Source: G039954875 sp047528275
GTDB taxonomy: Bacteria > Bacteroidota > Bacteroidia > Flavobacteriales > Blattabacteriaceae
Direction of reading: 5' to 3'
Assembly (NCBI GenBank): GCA_047528275.1
Contig: CP180023.1
Location: forward strand, 558,001-622,000
DNA: 64,000 bases
Shown here: positions 57,938 to 64,000 of the stretch, one piece after another
How positions within the stretch are numbered: position 1 is the stretch's first letter
Layout of the letters: the number at the start of each line of letters is the position of its first letter
Translations under genes and position numbers: made by a program
Notes under the pieces: generated by a model
What the model was told of the DNA's origin: nothing
What the model saw: the letters and a program-made list of their open reading frames with translations, nothing else
Database searches by the model: none

Positions 57938-59520
57938 AAAATATGGCTAGAAAAGGATTTGTTAAGTATTTGGTTGTATTGATGAGCATATCTCTTATAG
58001 GAATCATTATTATACAGTTTTATTTACTCAAGCAAGCATTAAATACCAGTGAAGAAACCTTCTCTAGAAATGTAACAAAAGCTTTGACTGAAGCTACCGA
58101 AAAGTTGAGAAAACAAGAAAGTATTCTTTATTTTAAGAAATTTCAAGGCTTTTTTGGCTCCATGAAAAAAAAGGCTTTAAAAAAGAATTTAAACTTTAAA
58201 GGTGAAGTAATAGATTCAGCTACTCAAAAAAAATATGTTTATTGTCAAAGTTATACTATAGAAGATATATATTTACCTATATATCAGATTAATGACAAAA
58301 TAAAATACACATTAAATATAGTGAATTTGGGTTCTTATAGGGGAAGATTTCAAGAAAGTCTCAAAAAAGAAAAACAAGATATAGAGAAAATACCCCAATA
58401 CCTATCTCGATCTAAAGCTACTTCCATTAAGAAAGGTGCTTTTACTTTAGATCGTTACATAAGGATCATAAGCAATGAAATACCTATCGGGAAGCGTATC
58501 CGACCTGAATCGATCGAATCTGCACTCAATGTAGAGTTTAAAAATCAAAAAATAAAACCCCGTTACGAATTTGCTGTTTTAAATAAAAACCGTTGCCCTA
58601 CACCAATGAGGTCCAAAGGTTATAAGGAACAAGAAGGAAAATATGAACAAGAATTGTACCTCGATGAAGAATATCAGCCCACCTATTTTCTCTCAGTTTA
58701 TTTTCCCCGAAAAAGTATAACTATTCTCAACTCCATATTTGGTATTATTATCCTTTCGGTCATTGTGATCTTTGTTATATTGGGTGTTTATGCCACATTT
58801 TTATTTTATATGGATCGGCAGAAAAAGATATCCGAGATGAAAAATGACTTCATTAACAATATGACGCATGAATTCAAAACCCCTATTGCTACGATCAACA
58901 TAGTGACTGATATCTTGAAAAATCCCATAGTCAATACAAACCCTAAAAAAGTAGAACAGTATGCTACTCTTATCAAGGATGAAAATGTACGTATGGAGAA
59001 TCAAATAGAAATGGTTTTAAGAATGGTAAAGTTGGATCACAATCAATTAGAATTAGATTTCAAAGATGTCAACATCAATGATCTAGTATCTAAAACCGTT
59101 GAACGTATTCGATTGGTAGTAGAAAAACGACAAGGTAAAATTTCCGAAACTTATCATTCTCCATCGGTTCAAATACACGTAGATCCAATTTATTTCGAAA
59201 GTGCGATCTTGAATATCTTAGACAATGCTAATAAATACTCTTTAGATCCTCCAGAGATCAATGTTTGTACATTTATAAAGGAGGAAAGCGTTTTCATACA
59301 GATACAAGATAAAGGTATGGGCATGTCTAGACAAGTACAACAAAAGATATTTGAACGATTTTTCAGGGCCGAAGGTGGCAACTTACACAACGTAAGGGGA
59401 CATGGGTTGGGTCTACCATATGTTAAAAAAATAGTATATTTGCATAAAGCTTCTATTTTTATTGAAAGCGAAAGAGAAAAAGGTAGCAAATTTACCATAC
59501 AGGTACCTTTAAATAATTAA
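57934..59520 (+). CDS. Sensor histidine kinase (RprX-like)
   Basis: The 528-residue protein has transmembrane helices at about 11-29 and 267-291 and an extracytoplasmic sensor domain of about 235 residues between them. The cytoplasmic part shows the H-box FINNMTHEFKTPIATI (phosphorylated His), N-box ILNILDNANKYS, G1 QDKGMGMS and G2 RGHGLGLPYVKK. It should phosphorylate the response regulator encoded 11 nt downstream. The signal is unknown; the RprX/RprY pair of Bacteroides is the closest family I recognise. Confidence 0.93.
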   Translation: MKNMARKGFVKYLVVLMSISLIGIIIIQFYLLKQALNTSEETFSRNVTKALTEATEKLRKQESILYFKKFQGFFGSMKKKALKKNLNFKGEVIDSATQKKYVYCQSYTIEDIYLPIYQINDKIKYTLNIVNLGSYRGRFQESLKKEKQDIEKIPQYLSRSKATSIKKGAFTLDRYIRIISNEIPIGKRIRPESIESALNVEFKNQKIKPRYEFAVLNKNRCPTPMRSKGYKEQEGKYEQELYLDEEYQPTYFLSVYFPRKSITILNSIFGIIILSVIVIFVILGVYATFLFYMDRQKKISEMKNDFINNMTHEFKTPIATINIVTDILKNPIVNTNPKKVEQYATLIKDENVRMENQIEMVLRMVKLDHNQLELDFKDVNINDLVSKTVERIRLVVEKRQGKISETYHSPSVQIHVDPIYFESAILNILDNANKYSLDPPEINVCTFIKEESVFIQIQDKGMGMSRQVQQKIFERFFRAEGGNLHNVRGHGLGLPYVKKIVYLHKASIFIESEREKGSKFTIQVPLNN

Positions 59521-59531
59521 TAAATTAACAT

Positions 59532-60371
59532 ATGAATGAAGAGAGAAAACCTAAGTTATTACTAGTAGAAGATGATCGGAATCTTGGTGGTGTACTGACC
59601 GACTATCTAAAGATGAATAACTATGATGTCACCTATGCCATAGATGGAGAGGAAGCATTCAGACGTTTCAAGGAAGACAAATATGACCTATGCATCTGTG
59701 ATGTGATGATGCCAAAAAAAGACGGTTTCACCTTGGCTAGAGAGCTCAAGAGCATACGGACAGATCTTCCGATCATCTTTTTGACAGCTAAAAATATGAA
59801 AGAAGATGTAAAACAAGGATATAGCCTTGGTGCAGCTGATTATATTACAAAGCCTTTTGATACGGAAATTCTCCTCTATAAGGTGAGAGCCGTTTTGCAG
59901 ATCAATTTAGATAACAATAATAAGACTGAACAAGAAATCTTTAAAATAGGAAAGTTTATTTTTAATTCAAGGTTAAGAATTCTTCGTCGTGACGATACTG
60001 GAGAAAGGTATAAATTATCACCCAAAGAATGTGGTTTATTAAAATGTCTTTGTATAAATATGAATGATTTATTACCTAGACATCAAGCTCTTATGACTGT
60101 GTGGGGAAATGATAATTTCTTTACTAGTAGAAGTATGGATGTATATGTGGCTAAATGTAGGTGCTATTTAAAAAGTGATGTTTGTGTCAAGATTGAAAAT
60201 ATTCATGGAGAAGGTTTTATATTGATAGTTTTAGAAGAAGATTGTCTTGAATTAGAAAAGGTACAGAAAAATCAACACAATCCGATCGAAGAACAACATG
60301 ATCAGAACGAGGGGGGGGATCATAAAAAGACGGAAAAAGAACGTAAGAAAAAGAAACCGTCATACTTATAA
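59532..60371 (+). CDS. Two-component response regulator, OmpR family (RprY-like)
   Basis: The receiver domain (about 8-120) has LLLVEDDRN, the phosphorylated Asp in CICDVMMPKKDG, the switch Thr in IIFLTAKN and Lys in DYITKPFD. A winged-helix DNA-binding domain follows (about 135-230; LSPKECGLLKCLC and the recognition region SRSMDVYVAKCRCYLK). After GEGFILIVLEED there is an unusual tail of about 45 highly charged residues, Lys/Glu/Gln-rich, encoded partly by a G8 run (60311-60318). Homologues end near the start of that tail, so it may be a read-out past a lost stop. Confidence 0.92.
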   Translation: MNEERKPKLLLVEDDRNLGGVLTDYLKMNNYDVTYAIDGEEAFRRFKEDKYDLCICDVMMPKKDGFTLARELKSIRTDLPIIFLTAKNMKEDVKQGYSLGAADYITKPFDTEILLYKVRAVLQINLDNNNKTEQEIFKIGKFIFNSRLRILRRDDTGERYKLSPKECGLLKCLCINMNDLLPRHQALMTVWGNDNFFTSRSMDVYVAKCRCYLKSDVCVKIENIHGEGFILIVLEEDCLELEKVQKNQHNPIEEQHDQNEGGDHKKTEKERKKKKPSYL

Positions 60372-60419
60372 GGTAAAAAAAAACTTATTCCGAAAAAAAA
60401 TCTTAAATCTTTTTCTATA

Positions 60420-61160
60420 AAGTGATGTTTTTATCTAGAAGTAAATGAAAAAAAAGTTTAGCCTCAGTTTCTAATACCTCAATGAAAGTACCATTAGAGC
60501 GATGAGGGGGAGTATTCAATATCTCGTTAAAACTTTACCCGTGGAGGATGGATCCATTGTAATCTAGTTCTTTCAAAATCTGATAATATGAGGTAATATA
60601 CATAAAGGTTCTCCCATCCTCGATAGGAGATACCAAGGAATATTTTCTCGATGTGAAAGATCTTTTTTTAGCCCACTATATATATTGGATAATTTAGATC
60701 TAAAATAACGAGGTAAGAATTAATCACTAAAATGTCTTTTCCCAATTATTTATATGGAGGAAAGGTACTTCTTGATTAGATATCATAAACCTCCATATAT
60801 CAATCTATTTAAATACTAATAGGCCTACTGAATAGTAGAGCCCCTGTTTTTTTTTATTGAACACATCCTTGTGAACATATTCCAAAAAATCTTGTGATAA
60901 TTTCTAGAGTTTATTTCTATTACATGAATGTCTTTCAAAAAATCTCCTCACTATTTTTCCCATTTCTTTTCGCCTAGCATCTTGTGAATAAGAGGATAGG
61001 ACTTTGGTAAACTATCTGATATAAGTGTAAAATCATCCTTCTATATTGAGACATTTTTTTTAAATTTTTGCACTAGATTTTTACCGTTACGGCAATATTT
61101 TCCAAAATCGTTTTGAATTTTTCGAGTATAAGATTGGAGTGTAAGATTTAATCCATTGAG
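60420..61160 (-). pseudogene. Dead HvfC-like protein (DUF2063 domain)
   Basis: On the minus strand, decaying segments match DUF2063: DDFTLISDSLPKSYPLIHKMLGE-type sequence (about 61042-60960, split here: SYPLIHKMLGEKKWEK), then VRRFFERHSC, LSQDFLEYVHKD and FLHINNWEKTF. A C-terminal part follows with EDGRTFMYITSYYQILKELDYNGS near 60650-60560, split by stops. DUF2063 proteins assist the DUF692 enzyme in maturing small Cys-containing RiPPs. A DUF692 remnant lies directly upstream, as in Hvf-type operons. Confidence 0.72.
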
Positions 61161-61945
61161 ATTTTGTGATGTATTCAAACCGACACATCTTCATCGGTTA
61201 ATTCTTTCAGATTAGGAATCTTGAAATCTCTTTCTAGTAATACCGGTATTGGCTCTATCTTTTTGAGTACCCATTCATAGATTTTATATACATCCAAGAT
61301 GTATGGGCTGGTCATGGGTATTGATGATTAGGCTTTTGGATACTTTTTTATGGCTAACTATGTGGAGATATCCTGCTGTTTGTAAGGGTATTTTCAAAAG
61401 AAATTTTTGGGATTGTATTTGTGATTGAATCCATTTACATAGACATTATTCATATTCAATAACAAACTATAATCTAAATCTAATACAATTTCTCGGATGA
61501 AATTCGCTTGATCCATTTCCGTAGCCACAGGTGTGTAATAAAAGACGTTTTCTAGTATAAGATGATCGCTCTAATATATCTTGTACTGTTTTGATCCATG
61601 CTACGATATATTTGATGGTATCTTCTCTAAATGGGATAGGTAGTAAATCATATAAGTGAGCATTTTCTGTTTTGCTTTAATTCAAATATTCCGAATAGAT
61701 CGTGATTTGGAATTCATCTAAGAAAGCCTTGATTTTTTTTATAAACTCGATCTCCAAATCATCCGGACTATCTATAGACACACACAGACCATGCCTATAG
61801 ATAGGTTATTTTTCAGCTACTCACTTATTCCCATTTAATTTTCAGGAGCTAGTTCTAGGAAAGATGGCCGGTTTTCTTCAAGCTCCAACAAATCATGGAC
61901 TATCTCACGTATTAATCCTTAACTAATATCTTGTAAATAAAATAT
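61160..61945 (-). pseudogene. Dead multinuclear non-heme iron oxidative enzyme (DUF692; HvfB-like)
   Basis: The gene is read from about 61945 down. The N-terminal FLELAPENxMG (family FLEVAPENWMG) is followed by DDLEIEFIKKIKAFLDEFQI, then TIYSEYLN (family IxSEHL: the metal-binding His has become Tyr) and TENAHLYDLLPIPFREDTIK. It goes on with ENVFYYTPVATEMDQANF, LLLNMNNVYVNGFNH, SLIINTHDQP-like sequence and YEWVLKKIEPIPVLLERDF. This is an unmistakable DUF692 (MNIO) protein with at least six lesions. Living members use two or three iron ions to convert Cys in precursor peptides into oxazolone, thioamide or thiooxazole groups. Confidence 0.85.
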
Positions 61946-61958
61946 TTTTATATTTTGA

Positions 61959-61993
61959 GTTCCTTAAAAAAGGAACCCTCCTCCAGAGAGGAG
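61959..61993. repeat. Two tandem hairpins between the divergent metallophore genes
   Basis: GTTCCTT/AAGGAAC (61959-61976, loop AAAA) is followed at once by CTCCTC/GAGGAG (61978-61993, loop CAGA). Both are perfect. They lie in the leader of the DUF692 remnant on the minus strand or upstream of the precursor on the plus strand. They may have been a regulatory site or terminator. Confidence 0.6.
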
Positions 61994-62081
61994 AGCTACA
62001 AATCTAGGTTAAAAAAATAAAAGTAATTATAACTTTTAAAAAGATGAATTTGTATTTTCAAACTAATAATAGAATTAGAAC

Positions 62082-62459
62082 ATGCCAACAAAAAAGATGA
62101 AAACTGCCAAACTTGCTGGTGCATTATTGACAACTGTGTTGGCCTTTATGAAATAAGCTACAACTTCATCGTTATTTTCAACTTAGGATTTAGGATCTGC
62201 TGCTAAACTCAGGACACAATTATTGGGAGAAGGAGATCTTCTCATTTCTACTATAAATACACGTTTAGAGTTGAATTGCGAACAGGAAAAATGTGGAGAA
62301 GGTAAGTGTGATGGTAAGGAAGAGAAAAAATATCAAAAGTCTTTGAAGAAGAGCATTTCTTCAAGAGAGATAAAAGAAGAGGGTAAAATTAAGAAAAAAC
62401 AAGACACGTCTTCTGCAGAAAAGAAGACAAAGGCTGCTAAAAAAATGATAATCATTTGA
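62082..62459 (+). pseudogene. Broken HvfA-like RiPP precursor (EGKCG-type)
   Basis: One reading frame from ATG 62082 to TGA 62457-62459 contains two in-frame stops (codons 25 and 35). It reads MKTAKLAGALLTTVLAF (signal-like), then DLGSAAKLRTQLLGE, LELNCEQEKCGEGKCDGKEE, then a Lys/Glu/Ser-rich tail without further Cys. This layout (signal peptide, Asp-Leu-Gly-Ser block, then Cys-Gly-Glu-Gly-Lys-Cys repeats) matches HvfA-type precursors matured by DUF692 enzymes. Only one EKCGEGKC unit remains; the expected later repeats have degraded to KK/EE runs. Confidence 0.72.
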
Positions 62460-62502
62460 TCACGTGATATTTAAAATGATCCTTATTAGAAAGTACTCTT
62501 TT

Positions 62503-63150
62503 TTATAATGACTTCTCACTTTGACTTTTCTGCAGTCTATAGGTGATCAACTCTGATATAGAGATGATTTTCATTTGAAATCTCTCAGCGATCCCTATTA
62601 GGTCGGGTAAACGCGCCATTGTTCCATTCTCATTGAGGATCTCCACGATTACTCCACCAGGAACGCAGCCTGCCATCTGAGTCAATTCGACAGCTGCTTC
62701 AGTATGTCCAGGACGTTCTAGAACGCCACCTTTTTTTGCTCGTAAAGGAAAGACGTGTCCAGGTTTGTTGAATGACTTTGGTCCGATCCGTTCGTCGACT
62801 AAGGCTCGTATGGTCTTGGCTCGATCTGCAGCCGAAATACCTGTACTGACCCCTTGTTCTCGAAGATCTACTGATACGGTGAAGGCGGTCCCTTTAGTGG
62901 TTGTACTGTTGGTGACCATCAATGGTAGACTTAATGCATCGCAACGCTTCTCAGGTAGAGGTACACAAACCAAACCTCGTCCATGAGTGATGATGAAATT
63001 GATAATCTCAGGTGTCACCTTTTCTGCTGCAACGATGAAGTCGCCTTCGTTTTCGCGTTGTTCATCATCGACGATAATGGCTATTTTTCCAGTGCGAATC
63101 TCTTTGATAACCTCTTCTATGGAATTTAATTTTATAATTGTGTCTTTCAT
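62503..63150 (-). CDS. ribB: 3,4-dihydroxy-2-butanone 4-phosphate synthase
   Basis: RibB makes the four-carbon precursor of riboflavin from ribulose 5-phosphate. The 215 residues carry VDDEQRENEGDFIVAAEKVT, HGRGLVCVPLP, GISAADRAKTIRAL and HVFPLRAKKGGVLERPGHTEA, all the substrate and Mg-binding motifs. It lacks the GTP cyclohydrolase II domain of fused RibBA. The ATG at 63150 (MKDTIIKL) is preferred; an in-frame ATG three codons upstream is also possible. It follows the LptF/G gene by about 20 nt. Confidence 0.95.
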   Translation of the reverse strand: MKDTIIKLNSIEEVIKEIRTGKIAIIVDDEQRENEGDFIVAAEKVTPEIINFIITHGRGLVCVPLPEKRCDALSLPLMVTNSTTTKGTAFTVSVDLREQGVSTGISAADRAKTIRALVDERIGPKSFNKPGHVFPLRAKKGGVLERPGHTEAAVELTQMAGCVPGGVIVEILNENGTMARLPDLIGIAERFQMKIISISELITYRLQKSQSEKSL

Positions 63151-63177
63151 GATCCTCATTAGTATATTTTATGAATT

Positions 63178-64000
63178 TTATTTTATTTTCTTAAGTTTCC
63201 TCCAGAGTATTTTCAATATTGAATAGTGGCCTAAATGTATCACAGGGGTATCTTTCATCGTTTTATAAGTAATCCATAGGCCTATCGGCAACATGATGAT
63301 GTTAGGTAACCAGGCTCCCAACCATGGTGATATCTGTCCTTTTTCTGCTACATTTTGGCTGATGGTAAGTATGGTATAATAGATAATGAATATGATCAAT
63401 GCAATGATCACTGGTAATCCCATCCCTCCTTTTCGGATAATGGCCCCTAAGGGTGCTCCGATGAAGAACATCACGATACAAGTAATGGCAAATGAAAATT
63501 TGCGTTGTAATTCCAATTCGTATTTGGCTAGATATTTTTTTTGCTCGTTTAATTTTTCTTGGATATAGAGTATTTCTGTGAAATCTTTCAGTTGGTTTTG
63601 GGTATTTTCCAGTACATGTTTTTTGTCTATGAAAGGTAGATTATTAAAATCATTTATATTAATAGGGGTAATGTTTTTTTCTCCTTCTTTTGTTGGTGAG
63701 TGTTTAGGCGAAAAAGTTGCATAACTTTGCTTTTGAAATTTGGTATGATCCTCTCGCTTTTCTTGTTTTATCGTTTTTATCCGTTCGATAAGTTTTTGAG
63801 TATTGAGCATACTGTAATTGTCCTTGAAGTTCTCTTCTTCCAGATTTTGATCCATCAATGAGGGGATCTCAAAATATTGGATCAAGGTATCAAATTTTGT
63901 GATTTGATAAGGTTGTTTTTGTTGTTCATTGTAGTCTTGGCTGTTTCTATTTTCCGTGTAGACTGTGCCATTGAATAGTTCTAGGCGAATGTAGCGAGGA
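63178..64000 (-). CDS. LptF/LptG (YjgP/YjgQ) family permease, partial
   Basis: The frame runs from the right window edge (64000, 5' end missing) to a stop at 63180-63178. The edge reading RYIRLELFNGTVYTENRNSQ is the periplasmic beta-jellyroll domain of LptF/LptG-type proteins. Three hydrophobic helices near the C-terminus follow (FAITCIVMFFIGAPLGAIIR is one). LptF/G export lipopolysaccharide together with LptB. Bacteroidota usually have single larger YjgP/YjgQ proteins. It is upstream of ribB in one transcript. Confidence 0.88.
   Translation of the reverse strand, partial: PRYIRLELFNGTVYTENRNSQDYNEQQKQPYQITKFDTLIQYFEIPSLMDQNLEEENFKDNYSMLNTQKLIERIKTIKQEKREDHTKFQKQSYATFSPKHSPTKEGEKNITPININDFNNLPFIDKKHVLENTQNQLKDFTEILYIQEKLNEQKKYLAKYELELQRKFSFAITCIVMFFIGAPLGAIIRKGGMGLPVIIALIIFIIYYTILTISQNVAEKGQISPWLGAWLPNIIMLPIGLWITYKTMKDTPVIHLGHYSILKILWRKLKKIK

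Noticed and set aside
62458..62468. Palindrome ATCACGTGAT as an operator
   Set aside because: A single 10-bp palindrome just after a dead gene has no second copy or promoter nearby to support a regulatory role.
1..64000. CRISPR arrays or intact insertion sequences
   Set aside because: No regularly spaced direct repeats and no intact transposase with terminal inverted repeats were seen on either strand; only the recombinase remnant is mobile-element related.

Overview
The window is AT-rich chromosomal DNA from a member of the Bacteroidota. The clues are a tmRNA with the tag GENNYALAA, promoter-like TAnnTTTG boxes instead of TATAAT, a short (288 aa) primary sigma factor without region 1.1, and lineage-typical gene sets: exbB-exbD-exbD-tonB, nusB-DUF1573-yajC-ybbR-coaE, tsaD divergent from tamB, DUF2797 divergent from GH3, and an RprX/RprY-like two-component pair. 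About 20 genes are visibly broken by both in-frame stops and frameshifts, while housekeeping genes are intact. I infer a genome under reductive evolution, as in a host-restricted or intracellular symbiont; the exact genus cannot be read from the sequence.

Layout. 0-4.5 kb: the 3' end of a tRNA, a remnant of a serine recombinase, an unidentified decayed membrane-protein gene and tmRNA. 4.5-12.1 kb: a YitT-type membrane protein, a dead TonB-dependent receptor, an MlaE/MlaF lipid transporter with an outer-membrane protein, guaB and a lipoprotein Cu/Zn superoxide dismutase. 12.1-18.2 kb: a transport cluster whose first part (small membrane protein, PstS-like binding protein, TPR protein) is dead, followed by intact exbB-exbD-exbD-tonB. 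18.2-20.8 kb: dead sugar porter and dead phytanoyl-CoA dioxygenase. 21-26.3 kb: intact sufA-B-C-D-S on the minus strand. 26.5-29.5 kb: dead quinone oxidoreductase, a small membrane protein, an Lrp/AsnC regulator. 29.7-41 kb: tamB, tsaD, dead rsmE, a GlmU-like nucleotidyltransferase, L31, a ketoacyl synthase III-like enzyme, ubiE/menG, dead PfpI, DUF2797. 41-46 kb: GH3 protein, dead porin-like protein, dead M13 peptidase. 46.2-54.4 kb: rhodanese, rpsO, pnp, rpoD, maf, kdsC-like, two dead genes (DUF2520, PUR-alpha/DUF3276), an ABC exporter. 54.4-60.4 kb: nusB, frameshifted DUF1573, yajC, dead ybbR, coaE, histidine kinase and response regulator. 60.4-62.5 kb: a completely decayed HvfA/HvfB/HvfC-like RiPP metallophore locus (Cys-motif precursor, DUF692 MNIO enzyme, DUF2063 partner). 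62.5-64 kb: ribB and an LptF/LptG-type permease running off the end.

Taken together, the retained genes cover translation, RNA turnover, Fe-S assembly, cofactors, envelope lipid and LPS transport and energisation of the outer membrane. The lost genes are mostly nutrient uptake, peptide and sugar use, accessory metabolism and secondary-metabolite maturation. Long G/C homopolymer tracts (a G14 spacer upstream of tonB, a C10 run inside the GlmU-like gene, a C9G9 palindrome in a pseudogene) stand out in this AT-rich sequence and are candidate hypermutable sites.
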